DNA of 26,958 nt from Krasilnikovozyma curviuscula (GCA_014825775.1 MVAQ01000266.1:1-26958), one strand, 5' to 3'; shown: positions 9,420 through 21,987, numbered from the stretch's first letter. Notes: generated by a model not told the origin, from the sequence alone. Translations and numbers: made by a program.

Positions 9420-10680
9420 TTATGCGAATTTGGCTGCATTAAGCTTGTCTAATGCAGCCTGTAGTCTGTGGAAGAGAACCTCCGATTCCCTGGGCAAAAT
9501 AAATATGTGATCGTTATGAGCCGGGGCGTGCGGTGGTATTTTGAACGCGAACTTACGGTTTTCCAACCCAGATGTCCTTGTCTTTCCAGACGAAAGTGAT
9601 TGTACCACCGTATGGGATATTGAGCTTACTGACTTCATCATCACCTACAAGAGGGGAAATCATGCTTCCGAACTTTGAGTTAGAGACCTGCGAGGGAAAT
9701 AACGATCGAGTATACATTAGCGACAGCTGGCAAATCCCAGAGGACAGAACACTTACATCTACCAAGCACTCGAAACGCTCGACTCTGTTGCCCTTCGCCA
9801 TGACGTCATTCAGAGAGACGTTGGAAAGGGCCGCAAGTGGTATCTCAATGGTACGCAATGGTTTGTGCTGGAAACAAGAGGACGAAAGACAGTTTAGCAA
9901 CATTTAAAGTGAAAGCGCTTCAATGTGAGCTCACGTTTTGGAGCCATAATGGCCAGACCTTGGAATCACTTTCAGCAGCTGCAGCAGTGTCTGTTGTGTC
10001 CTTCTTGTCTTCGCTTGATCCTCCAAAGATATTCTTCATCTTTGACAAAACACCACCACCTCCAGCTTCAGCATCAGTAGTAGCATTAATTGGAGTAGAG
10101 GAAGTCTCAGAGATGTGAGTATCGGCGAGAGCTTCAGGGAGGTCTTGATTAGCGGCAGATGGCGAGGCTGCGAAACCTTTGGGAGGAGGGAGCATGATTT
10201 GCAGCTTGTCCTGTACAACATATTTTCCACGAAGACTTATTTAGTAACAAAATACACTTGAAAGGGAACGGAGATGAAGCAATGGCTTACTTCCAACAAG
10301 ACAACTTTGCCTTCAATCTCAACGGTAGCACCTCTGGTCTTTAAACCACCAGGACGAACTGAACCTGGATCGAGGGATCGTCTTCTTCCTAGGAAGCCAT
10401 ATGGCTTAAGAGAACCATCACCTTCAACTTCTCTAGACCTGGATCGTGAGAGAGACAATGGTGGTGAATCAGGTGCAGCGGCAACTGAAGGGTTAATCTT
10501 CAAGGTCATGCTCGTTGGCAACGAGGTCGAGAAAGGAGGAGGTTGAGTAGTGGTTGAAACTGGTGAGAATTCCTGTTGGAAGAGCAAAAAAATCAGAGGT
10601 AATTCTCAGAACTAGGACCATCATAGACCATCTACTCAACACCGGCGTCTAGCTCCATTCTGATGTGCTAGACTCACCAT
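9420..10680 (-). CDS. Orphan protein; C-terminal half possibly PH-like
   Basis: Six exons on the minus strand: 10680-10678, 10572-10291, 10210-9935, 9867-9757, 9687-9557, 9489-9420; 290 aa. Donors are GTGAGT, GTAAGC, GTGAGC, GTAAGT and GTAAGT, and all phases agree. The first exon contributes only the ATG, directly followed by a GTGAGT donor; no in-frame ATG supports the rest as well. The N-terminal ~90 residues are Ser/Pro-rich with SRSRSRE, then comes KTRGATVEIEGKVVLLEDKL. A low-complexity acidic linker follows (GGGGVLSKMKN, SSEDKKDTTD). From WPLWLQN on, alternating hydrophobic strands (RTIEIPL, GTITFVWKDKDIWVG) precede a final amphipathic helix (SEVLFHRLQAALDKL). That strand-then-helix order recalls PH-like folds, but this is inference. 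No signal peptide or membrane span. Function not recognised. Confidence 0.77.
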
Positions 10681-11330
10681 TTGTGGATGTTATATTTCGA
10701 TTTGGAGTGGATGTGGGAGATGGATGGAGTGGATGCAGATTTAGTCTGCTTAAGTAGACTCAGCGCAAGGGCGGATGGGACGTCAGCTGTCTTCTGGAAG
10801 AATGAGCATTCACATGATATCTCGAATTCTCAATCTCAGATCTGCCCTTAATTTACGCCTTGCCTCTTCCATCAATTCAGTTAAGCCATTTCACAGGTCA
10901 CAGACTAAATCCAAAAGCGCGTTTGCTGCAAGATGGCATTGCTGGCAGGGAAACCAAATTCATCGCAAAAATCGTCGCCACCTTGAAGGAGCCTAATCTT
11001 ATCTTCTGGTGAAACACGACCGTCACGTCACAAGGGGGACGGATATAACTTCTCAGAATTCTGTTCATGCATTCAATAAGCCATCATCTAGCTGAGTATT
11101 TCGCAACTACAAGGGCTGATCGCTTGTTCAGAAATGTTGAGAAGATGGTGGCGAGGTGCGCGGCCAACGGTGAGTCTTGATGTGGTGGGTTGAACGAAGT
11201 GGACAAAGCAAGTTGTAGGGCATAAGTCACCTCAAGAGCTAAAAACCATCCGTTCAGGGAACAAGCCAACACTCACAATGAGATGCATTCAAATAGCTCT
11301 CATTTTCCCTGCCAACTGATCACCCAGCTC
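10681..11330. other. Intergenic with short open frames, no confident gene
   Basis: This 650-nt gap lies between two minus-strand genes. It includes the promoter of the orphan gene and the 3' flank of CRD1. Several short frames with protein-like composition overlap on both strands (minus 11272-11084 is the longest, 62 codons; plus 10814-10996 resembles a presequence), some beside plausible splice signals. None can be linked into a gene with a start, a stop and consistent phase, so none is called. Confidence 0.35.
10743..10760. promoter_or_regulatory. Near-perfect 18-bp palindrome upstream of orphan gene
   Basis: AGTCTGCTTAAGTAGACT matches its own reverse complement at 16 of 18 positions and lies about 63 bp upstream of the minus-strand ATG at 10680. 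It could be a dimeric factor site or chance; no known factor is assigned. Confidence 0.3.
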
Positions 11331-12508
11331 TTATTTCCTGAGGGCTATTGCTTTAGCTATATCTTTCTTTGGCAGATAAACGAATGCTCCCTTGACCCAG
11401 GTGTATGAGAGTCCCGTGTAGATAGTGGTGAAGCCGACGATCCACCTGAAACGAACAGACGAACAACAGACGGCGAAGTCAGCTGTCAATCCTTGAATTG
11501 ACAGACAGGGTCAGCTCATTGATGACTAAAAGACTTACTCAAAAGCCCTGAGACTCTCCCGGTATTTCATCAGGAAGTCTTCACTCTCCGCGTAATCGTC
11601 GACCAGAGGCTCGATCAGAATAAGACCCATCAGACACAGCTGGAGCACGGTATTCAATTTGCTGAATGTGGTTGGGTGAACGGAAATTGTTGGCGTTGAG
11701 GGCGAGAAGTAGCTTGAGAAAGTTCGCTAGAAACGAAGAGGAGGCGTGAGCACAGAAATTCAAGTCACAGCGCGAAGCGGCTTCCTCCTCCTGATTGCTT
11801 GAATGGATTAAGAGTACTTTACTCACAGGCGGCGGCAGAGATTTCCATCTCAGCCATATTGCCCAAAGCGACAGGCCGACATCCCTCGAGATTATGACGA
11901 TTCCGAGCGGTAGAGGTAATGCGCCGGTGTACGACAAGCTCACCACCAAGGTAGTCATAAGAAATTTGTCTGCCTGTGTTAGCAAAATTAGGTTCAGGGG
12001 TCAATTCAGGTGAAAGAGCTGATCTCTGACAGTCAACGAGGAAAAGTTTCCTCGAAGTGGGTCCTGAACTCACAGCAGGATCTAATATTGATCCCAGTAC
12101 ACTCCCCATCTTCCACTTCCTAGCCAGCCAGCCATCTAAACCATCACTAACTCCAGCATAGAACAGAACGCTAGCTGCCATTGCGTGATTTCCCTCAATG
12201 ATGGAATACGCAAGGAACGGCGTCAGGGCTATTCTTGAGATGGTCAAGGCGTTTGGAATCGTCCAAGGTGACTCATACACGTTGTCGTTTGTTGCTACTG
12301 AGGGTGGTGCTGGTGTCCGTTGCTCGGATGACGTGAAGGACGACTGGAATCGACACTGGTGGTTCAAAAGATGGAAGAGCGGCGAGGGATATGTCTTGAA
12401 GTTCCTCCCCGAATGGAAAGCTCTCTGGGACAGAGACAACCTTGAGATTAATGGCCTTGCCGATGGGATGGAAGGTGATAGAAGATGGGCCACCAGAGAG
12501 ACAGACAT
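11331..12508 (-). CDS. CRD1: Cardiolipin synthase (CDP-alcohol phosphatidyltransferase)
   Basis: Four exons on the minus strand: 12508-12074, 11973-11827, 11726-11539, 11445-11331; 294 aa, phases consistent. The complete CDP-alcohol phosphatidyltransferase motif D-x2-DG-x2-AR-x8-G-x3-D-x3-D is present at about residues 122-147 (DGLDGWLARKW, then SILDPAAD), split by intron 1 just before the last aspartate. The enzyme condenses CDP-diacylglycerol with phosphatidylglycerol to make cardiolipin in the inner mitochondrial membrane. The first ~60 residues are rich in Ser, Arg and Leu with almost no acidic residues (SRLSLSQRAFHSGRNF), as expected of a mitochondrial presequence. Hydrophobic segments follow (ALTISRIALTPFLAYSI, LVVSLSYTGALPLPLGIVII, WIVGFTTIYTGLSY). 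Blocks HPTTFSKLNTVLQL and ISRD match fungal and animal cardiolipin synthases as I know them. The gene shares a 158-nt divergent promoter with the gene at 12667. Confidence 0.95.
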
Positions 12509-12666
12509 TTTAGTTGGTTTCTCAAGTGGGGTCGCCGTCGGAAGTCAAGTGTGCTGCCTTCCAACTTCCAAAGTTTCTTACTTGAATAGAGAAACAGGAA
12601 CAAAACTTCATCAGGCCAGATTCTAAGGCATACACAACGATTCTCAAACACAGTGCAGTCAGCACT

Positions 12667-15043
12667 ATGCTTCCCCCTCCACATTCATTCACGTCTTCAA
12701 GCAAAACGATCGACAGCATCAAACTGAATAACGAAGTCAATCCACTCCGCTTCAACGTCACCCATACTGTTCTCTTCCCAATCCCAATCTCTTCAGAAGC
12801 AGAGGACAAACAAGTCTCAAACACTTTGGACGTCTTTCCTCCCACGGAGGTAAGAGGTCGAATCAAGTTCTTTGTCGAGTTGGTGGTCGATGGACAGGGC
12901 GTTAAGGACGAGCATCTTCTGAATTCATTGCTAGTAGTAAGAGTGTTTGATTGGTTGAAGGAGGTGTGTGTCTATTCATGCCTTTGCTCTCCTTCACAAT
13001 ATTAACCCGCTGTTTGGCACCACGTCTTCACTCTGATCAAGAACTTAAACGCTCTTGCTCTTGATTCAGTCTTGGAACCTCAGAAAGGTTTGAATGGGGT
13101 GTATAGTAGGTACCTCTCTTATTTCTTAGCCTTTCGTCGTTTTTCGCTGTCTGATGCTCGTTCCTGGGCAGTCGAACTACAGAGCGCCTTTCTCATTTCG
13201 AACGACCATCTTTCATCTCAAGTTCCAAGAGCTCAACTCCAAACTCTGCATTTACGGGTGTCTACCGGAAAGAAGAAGTCTTCCAAAGGAAAGGGGAAGA
13301 TATCTGTTGCTTTGAACGACGCGCAAGAAGAGATTCGAGGTTCGTAAATTTCTCGCTTGACACCTCTTCAAAGCAAGCTTTAAAAATATGAAATATAACT
13401 TTCATTCTCTTGAAGCTTCATTGTCGGCCTTGGATTTGTTTGAAAGCGAAGACCGAACGGCGATAATTGACAGAGGTCTAGCGAAGCTGATTACTCGAGA
13501 GCTCCCGAAGTAAGTACTTCTATCATCACAACATCATGTTTAGGAAAAAATAATGCGATAGTATCCTTGTCGAACTGTAGGAGATACCCGTTCGTCTTCA
13601 ATGGGAAGATGCTGCGCGTGAGCATAGTCCCCGTAGTATCTTCCGGTTGAAATCATACCTCAAGTCTTGCCCTCTGTAGATTCTTGACAACGAATCCACT
13701 CGCTTCTCATCAATTGCAGGTTCATTGTATCGGATCATCGCTTTCAGTAAGAACAAAACCTTTCGTGAGGCTGGTTCAGCTGCATTTGAGGTAAGCAGTT
13801 ACCTGCTGACAATAGGTCAACGGGGTGTCGTATCACTAACAGACTCTAGCCATACTATTAGGCTCTTGATTCGGCTCATGAAGCACATGCGAAACGAGTG
13901 GTTGAATCTTTGTTGCAACTTGCAGCACCGGGATCACTGGTCGTCAAAGAAGATCTCTTCCCTCCTTCTGCCGAACGCACTCCAGATAAACATTTCGAAT
14001 CAGTGATTTGTCAAGTACTTGCAAAACTTCAAGTTAGATTCTCACGGTCTCCTCCAAAAGTAGGTTTGTTTGAATTCTTCTTCACAGCGTCACTGATCTT
14101 CCCGCCCATAGCTCAAAGCACCAGCGTATCAATCTGTTTCTTTGCGTGGAATGGACGTAGCTCTTCTTTCATCTCCTCTGAAGGTTCTTGAACGTGACTT
14201 GCTTGACAGCCCAAACGACGACCTCGAAATGACAGACTTGCCAACTCCACCGCTGCTAGCTCTGAATGACTCTATGGAAGAGGATGATTCGACAATGGAG
14301 TGTGAGCCGTCTGTAATTCTTCTTCAAACATTCTACCGCTTACTCCTTGCCTTCACTGGTCAGATTTTCCCTTCACACCTCTTTTACATGCAGGACATCT
14401 TGAACTCAACAGCATGTACGACACGCAGGATGACGCTTATCAAAATGACTCTCAGCTTATCGTTGAAAATAAAAATTTCGATTCTCGAAATCAGAACTCT
14501 CACGTAGAACAAGTCTCATACAAACCTGATCCACACATTGACGAAGATGACTCGCTGTTAGATATTGCTAATTCACCAGCCTCTCACCAGCCAGCATCGA
14601 ATGACCTTACTGATCGCAGAAATTGTAGAGCTATCGACTTAGACTCTGAACTACTATTCATGGAAGAGTATTCTGCCATCGTGGACGAAGATGAAGACTT
14701 GATCGAACAGATGGGAGATATAGATGACGATGAAGACCTTTTAATGGACCCTGCCTCTTCCCAGCCTCCAAGTATTTTTCATCAGCAACACCTCGAAGGT
14801 TCAACTCCCACCAACTATGAGTTTCATGATCTTGTTAATGGAGAGGCTGAAGTCTATTTTGGTGAAGATCAAGCAAAGGTTCGCAACCACTACCAGCCCG
14901 AATCACCGCTCATCACTGGCGTTTCAAATTCATTTCAAAATAATAGCCCTCCTCTTCTGAGTCTGTTACAATATGATGATGACGCAGATGACGGGTTCCT
15001 TTTCGGTGAATTTGAGCGGAGGGATGACCCTTATAGTGATTGA
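12667..15043 (+). CDS. Large orphan protein with acidic C-terminus
   Basis: Likely exons: 12667-12963, 13042-13105, 13172-13339, 13416-13509, 13581-13617, 13680-13790, 13862-14059, 14112-14301, 14364-15043, giving 612 aa with all phases consistent. The N-terminal two thirds look globular: NPLRFNVTHTVLFPIP, VRGRIKFFVELVVDG, LQTLHLRVSTGKKKS, SLYRIIAFSKNKTF and HAKRVVESLLQLAAP. The last third is rich in Asp/Glu/Ser (DEDEDLIEQMGDIDDDEDLL, YDDDADDGF) and probably disordered. A Lys-rich run (KKKSSKGKGK) could be a nuclear signal. I do not recognise the family; a nuclear role is a guess from the composition. The exon 1/2 border is a choice between acceptor 13041 (in phase) and a weaker alternative. 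Donor GTTCGT at 13340 is unusual. The gene is divergent from CRD1. Confidence 0.72.
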
Positions 15044-15752
15044 TTGTTGCTCTCGAAATATTCTCTTCATTCTAAGTTTCTAGGGAATTTATTCTCAGTT
15101 ATTGTGGAATTTGGAGAGGAATCATGCTTTTGTGTCACCAAAACGAAGGATGACTTATGAAATGTGTAACTCCTCGGTATAGAAAGTTCAGAAATAGGTA
15201 CGCAACTGGATCCATCGCAACTGCAATTGCATTGTTATTCCAGGCACAGGATTGATTCAAAAATCAAATAAGAGAAACCAAAAGGAACGCTACCACCGGT
15301 ACGTTGGTTTATAAATACTTGTCGAGCTAGGTGGGGACCGCCGGTGAACAACGTCATTTGCTTATTGCCAGTAGTTGTTTTCACCGCCAATGATCTTCTA
15401 GGACAGACGAACGTGCACTCTTTTGCACCAAGCTTTAAGATTCTACACAGTCTAACGAAGGAACTAACTCCAGCCGTTTGGGGTCAAATAAGGCACAACT
15501 GACCTGAGTGTGGTAACCAATGCTTCATCAAGTCTAATTAGAAAGCGTCAACAATGACAAGGTATTGCTCACTCCATTTACTAACACCTGTTCTTTCTCT
15601 TTAAATGAACATGATGACGCTGTATCGGCGGCCGTCACAGCGGTGTGAACTATATAAGAGGAGATCGTGATGGGGCTCGAGGTATCTGTGTTTTGCAAAC
15701 CACACTCCATTACAATTCACTCACTACCTACTGCGTCTCACACTAGATCATC
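15044..15752. other. Long upstream region of the small secreted-protein gene, two TATA-like boxes
   Basis: No gene seen in these 709 nt. A TATAAATA lies at 15310-15317, far upstream, and a second strong box TATATAAG at 15651-15658. GC-rich ACCGGT/GCCGGTG/CGGCGGCCG motifs occur around 15296, 15341 and 15626. The sequence just after the first box has no long frame, so a non-coding or leader transcript from it is possible but not supported. Confidence 0.4.
15651..15658 (+). promoter_or_regulatory. TATA box of small secreted-protein gene
   Basis: TATATAAG, 95-102 bp before the ATG at 15753, with a pyrimidine/CA-rich leader after it. This spacing suits a fungal core promoter with a leader of roughly 50-70 nt. 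A strong TATA box suggests an inducible or highly expressed gene. Confidence 0.6.
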
Positions 15753-16142
15753 ATGTTCGTTCACTCATTGTCCATCCTTGCCTTGGCAACACTCTCGGCC
15801 ATCGTCTCATCCGCTCCAGTCGTTGAAAAACGAGGCTGCTATTCCAACCCCAACGAGGTCATCCTCTACAGCGACTCATCCTGCACGGTCCCACTCACCG
15901 GCGATAACTATATTGATACTGAAGACGCTGGTGACGGTACCGCTGTCTGGACCTACATCGGCTCGTTCTACTACAGCGCTGATTGCTCAACGACCATCTA
16001 CTTCTACGACCAAGGCGCGGATGGTGGATTGAACTACGTAGGAGATTTCAATGGTGCACAAGGTTGCTACGGATACTCAGGAAATGCAGAGTTCTCTACG
16101 GGCTACGTCGAGAATAACTGTGAAGATTGTGCTGCCAAATAA
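15753..16142 (+). CDS. Small secreted cysteine-rich protein with Kex2 site
   Basis: Intronless, 129 aa, ATG at 15753. The N-terminus (HSLSILALATLSAIVSSA) is a signal peptide with cleavage near residue 21. The dibasic EKR at about 25-27 is a textbook Kex2 site, so the mature chain probably starts at GCYSNPN, about 102 aa. It has six cysteines (GCYS, SSCT, ADCS, GCYG, NNCEDC), enough for three disulfides, and is strongly acidic and Tyr/Gly-rich. Two segments look related (ILYSDSSCTVPL and FYYSADCSTTIYFY), hinting at a two-fold repeated beta-rich domain. I do not recognise the family. Small secreted cysteine-rich fungal proteins include effectors, wall-associated proteins and antimicrobial proteins; nothing here decides between them. 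Lack of introns is unusual in this window, where all the other genes are split. Confidence 0.88.
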   Translation: MFVHSLSILALATLSAIVSSAPVVEKRGCYSNPNEVILYSDSSCTVPLTGDNYIDTEDAGDGTAVWTYIGSFYYSADCSTTIYFYDQGADGGLNYVGDFNGAQGCYGYSGNAEFSTGYVENNCEDCAAK

Positions 16143-17059
16143 GTGAGGAGATGGTCCTTTCCCTTTCAAAAGTTTCAGCCAACCTTTCCCTTTCTCTGTC
16201 CACTTAGAAACTTCCTTCTCTTCTCTTCTTCTTCTTCTTCTTCTTCTCTGTAAGCTCGAGTAATAAAAAAGCAATGGAATACAAAAATGGCGTGGTTCCT
16301 CACATGTCGTGGGCGTGAGTTTGCCATCTAGTTGTTTTGTTTTTACCCCAGCTCTCTGAGAACTCGATTTTACATTTCTTACCGTCATTTGTACAGAAAT
16401 CAACGATAAATCCTAGTTTCCACCATCTCCATTTCTTTTTCTTCGTGTTATCTTACACTCGGCCTTTTGGTTGAAGCCAAGTTGGCACCTTCGTGAATAT
16501 CTATGGGCTCCTTATCCTTTATCTACTTTGATCTAATACATATAAATCTCATGTGTATTCTCTTAAGACAATCACCAGCTTAAGTTCACGTTGTTGCGGA
16601 CAGTGCTGAAAATCAAGGTGACACAGTACGTCGCACGGACATACGTGGCTGCTCACGCCTATCGCGACTCCCCAGGTTCCCCTGCTATAGCGTCTATAGC
16701 ATTTGGTCTTGTATTGTCTTATGGTTCCCCCAAGGGCGAGAAGGAGATCGGTAAGGTTACAAAGGTGGCGCTTTGCCTGTGCCATCTCTACACGCTCAAG
16801 TGATCGCCAAAACGATAAAATGTTCGATAGAGCCTTCACATCCCGCCTCCCTTGATCATATAAAAAGACAAGAACATTGGTCCAAGGAGAACCAAGCTGC
16901 CCGACGACACAGAGCCCATTCGGTTCATCCTCATTGTCCAGTCTCACTCTGAAACGAGTGTCGCCACGGCAGCAGCCCCTTTCATCGAGCAGCACGGTCC
17001 CTCGCTCTCTTTTTTTCTTGAACGTTCCCTCCCACCTCCCACTTTCGAGCTACACCAGC
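16143..17059. other. Intergenic: 3' flank of secreted-protein gene and septin-like promoter
   Basis: The left part is a pyrimidine-rich 3' flank with a short CTT repeat. The right part holds TATAAAAA at 16859-16866, about 195 bp before the septin-like ATG, and a C/T-rich leader. A 148-codon open frame on the minus strand (16995-16549) starts at CTG, covers this promoter and shows no family features, so it is not called. Confidence 0.4.
16222..16248 (+). repeat. CTT/TTC trinucleotide microsatellite
   Basis: A run of about eight TTC units with one imperfect copy at the left end, in the presumed 3' untranslated region of the small secreted-protein gene. Likely length-variable; no function inferred. 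Confidence 0.8.
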
Positions 17060-19327
17060 ATGTCGATATTCAGAAGAAAGAAGTCATCCCAAGGAAGCTT
17101 GGCTCCTCCTCCTATCAAAACTAGCCTTTCGTTGCCCGGTTCGTAGTTTCTCCTCGATTGGTTCCTCAAAGTCGACGGTGAGGTTTGCACAACTGACACA
17201 GCTTCTACCTCCATTGACCTCAAGATTTGAATGAATCTGGAGCGTTCAACTTCCCCCCCGCTTTCATTGATTTAAAAGTCAAGTCGGAGTACATCCCGGT
17301 GTCCCCCAGTCCAACAACCTATCAAAGCCCCACCTCCCCATCCAAGTCTGCGGCCAAGACATCATTCTCAGCCTCCCGACCCTTTCACAAGCCATTTAGA
17401 GTGACAGACAGTGATAATCAGGCAAATGGATATCTCCCCCCTCTCCCGACTGTTGATGGGAGCTCCAGGTTCACCACGAGTTCAAGCGCACCCAATCTTA
17501 CGATGCAGAGAAGCATCAAGAGGAAGGTGCAAGATCCAACTCTCAACTTGATGGTAGTAGGCGGAGAGTCCGTAGGTAAAACCTGTAAGTGGTCTTTCTC
17601 TGATGAAACTCAGGAACAACGCTGATGTGTTCAAGGTTCTGATTCTGTCTACTTTCACTAGCGCTTCTTCGACTCTTACTTAGGACTAGCAAAGTTGCAC
17701 CATCTGCTCCCGAAGAAGTGCTGAGTGCCATCTCTTCATTTGGTCTCTCCTCTCATCGTCATGGCGGCGTCAGAACAGTAAAGCCAAGTGTGCGGTCAAC
17801 TTCAATTACTGCCCCAATCGTCACTGGACTGAAGTACAGCCAATACAGCACACCAAGGGTCAAATTGAAAGTGATCGACACTCCTCCACTCCCGCTATCA
17901 TCCGCACTCCCAGCGACTTCTCGTGCTCTACTCCTCGAGCGTGCCCTAACTTCCCTCATCCGTTCAACGCTCGAGGCGCCGTTTACTAAAACAATGACTG
18001 AAGAGAGCAAGGTATTCAGGGACCACGAATCGAAATCTGGGAAAGGAGTCGACGAACACATCCATCTCTGTTTGTTCTTGTTGGATCCCAACTCTTGCCT
18101 GATCGATGCCAACACGGAGGCTAGGTTGGCCAATATCGACAATCTACAAAGGAAGGAGAGGTTTCAACCCGCTGATTGGAGCGAGGTGGATGATGACGAA
18201 AGCTCGGAATCGGATGAAGGAGGAGCGAGTCAGCTGATGGGTAAAGAAACCCACAATGGATTAAGATTGCGCCAGGAGGAGATCAGGGCCATCAAGAGAC
18301 TGGGAGAGAGAGTGAATGTGTTTCCTGTGTGTTCAAATTCTTGTCTTACCCCCAGGCGTCTTCAGAGGCTAATCTTTCTTTGCCAAATATCACTGCGAAA
18401 GATTCTGTCCAAAACCGATCTGTTGTCGTCTTCCGCACTCGCTAATGCCAAGTCCATTATAGCCAGAGATTTGACCGCAGCTGGAATTACGTTCGGTGTG
18501 CTTGAAGAACACTTTTTCCCTCCTAGTTCTAGCTCCGAAAACGGGGAGGAAGGCGGAGGAAGATTCAAAACTCGAACCATTAGTGAGGAGGACAACGAAG
18601 AGGATCCTTCTGAACCAACCCCACCAGTTAAAGTAATTAAGCTCAGAACTATGCGATCAAAGTCAAAGGTCAGGGACAAAGAGTTGGATCCGGAGACTCC
18701 ATCGACGATTCAAATAAGTGGCCAGGAAATCAACAACGACGGCATTGTTGTCACTTTACCACCATCTGTCGTCTTACCCCTCGCCATGATATCCCCTGAG
18801 GAAAAGAAGACTACAGAAGATGTCGTGTCGTCTCAAATTTACACTCGAGAGGTAAGTGATCAGTCCGGTCGCGATCAATGAGGCGACAATGGGTAACCTT
18901 CTGATTTCTTTAGTTCTCTTGGGGTAATGTGGATGTTCTAAATCCTGAACACTGCGATTACTCTCCTTTGAGAGAGGTATGTGGCGCTTCTATTGACATT
19001 GCCCACCGTCACCAGCTGATTTACTTCGTCATGCTCAGGCCATCTTTTGTTCTTTATCCGTGAGTTAGGTTTCTCATTGATGACAGCATAGGTTGTGAAA
19101 ATCTCAGGACTTGGATGAGATCTCAGCTCGACTGGGTTGCTGATGGTGGCTTATTATATTGTCGAACCACACAGGCACTGAAGAAATCTACTGAATATCA
19201 ATACGAGAAGTTCAGATCTGAAAAACTTCTCATGAGAAGAGCAACACAGTTTCAATCTACGGTTTCCGTGGTGTCGAAAATGACAAGGTCTAATGAATCC
19301 GACTGGGTGAAGGTCGCCAGTACTTGA
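17060..19327 (+). CDS. Divergent septin-like GTPase
   Basis: Likely exons: 17060-17138, 17225-17584, 17662-18326, 18402-18851, 18914-18976, 19039-19048, 19092-19327; about 620 aa. The ~145-residue N-terminal extension is basic, Ser/Pro-rich (MSIFRRKKSSQGS). The G domain starts LNLMVVGGESVGKTSLL with an intact P-loop. G3 reads KVIDTPPLP, so the usual DTPG glycine is replaced by proline. HIHLCLFLLDP and RVNVFPILSKTDLL give the septin-typical region and an intact G4 (KTD). FSWGNVDVLNPEHCDYSPLR matches the septin unique element (PWG...HCDF..LR), followed by TEYQYEKFRSEKL, the HYE-x-YR-like region. Large acidic insertions occur (WSEVDDDESSESDEGG and around residues 425-460). Septins assemble into filaments at bud necks and septa. 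This copy is long, inserted and lacks an obvious C-terminal coiled coil. The last splice (19049-19091, donor GTTCTT) is uncertain, as is possible removal of 19139-19180. Confidence 0.85.
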
Positions 19328-19722
19328 CCCTGGCTGTTGTTTGAGCACAGGCTCCTGTCGAATCTCGGTATTTGCTTTCTTTGCTTCTTATTTGTATAGA
19401 ACTATTATAACTAGCGCTGGCGCTTCATTTGCTTCGAGGCATTGTTTGAGTCTGATTTTTCTTCTCCTTTGCGTTGTGTTATGTGTAATGATCTTAAAGC
19501 TATCTCATCTCAGCTATATTGAACAAGTTCAGTTTCAGTCTACGAGAGGGCGAGTGATTTGAATGTGCACATCACCTGCTTGAACGTCACCGCCTTCCTC
19601 TCGCTCCTATTCAGTCACACCTAAACCCCATTTTGCTATCAAAATGTAAGTTTGTCCCACGTCACATCCCACAGTTCTGTCAATAGCTTAAGACTTCTGA
19701 TTTCTTTCTGGCTAGATTCGAA
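19328..19722 (+). promoter_or_regulatory. Phosphoglucomutase upstream region with a leader intron
   Basis: Contains the 3' end of the septin-like gene and the phosphoglucomutase leader. A C/T-rich stretch (19590-19640) precedes a clear donor GTAAGT at 19646. Acceptor GCTAG at 19711-19715 closes a 70-nt leader intron just before the exon with ATG 19723. No TATA box seen. Confidence 0.5.

Positions 19723-21987
<2,265 letters not shown>

Noticed and set aside
8952..9452. 166-codon open frame on the plus strand between two minus-strand genes
   Set aside because: Begins at GTG, overlaps the end of the gene at 9420 on the other strand, shows no domain, signal peptide or splice support.
10775..10996. 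73-codon plus-strand frame with presequence-like N-terminus
   Set aside because: Loses protein character after ~35 residues and has no splice continuation to a conserved domain; kept only as part of the intergenic finding.
12198..12626. 142-codon plus-strand frame
   Set aside because: Antisense to exon 1 of CRD1, whose catalytic motif clearly identifies the coding strand.
16459..16475. Short stretch CTCGGCCTTTTGG resembling the start of U2 snRNA
   Set aside because: Only about 13 nt match; the following branch-point recognition sequence and stem regions of U2 are absent.
16549..16995. 148-codon open frame on the minus strand, Cys-containing
   Set aside because: Starts at a CTG codon, lies over the septin-like promoter with its TATA box, and has no recognisable protein features.
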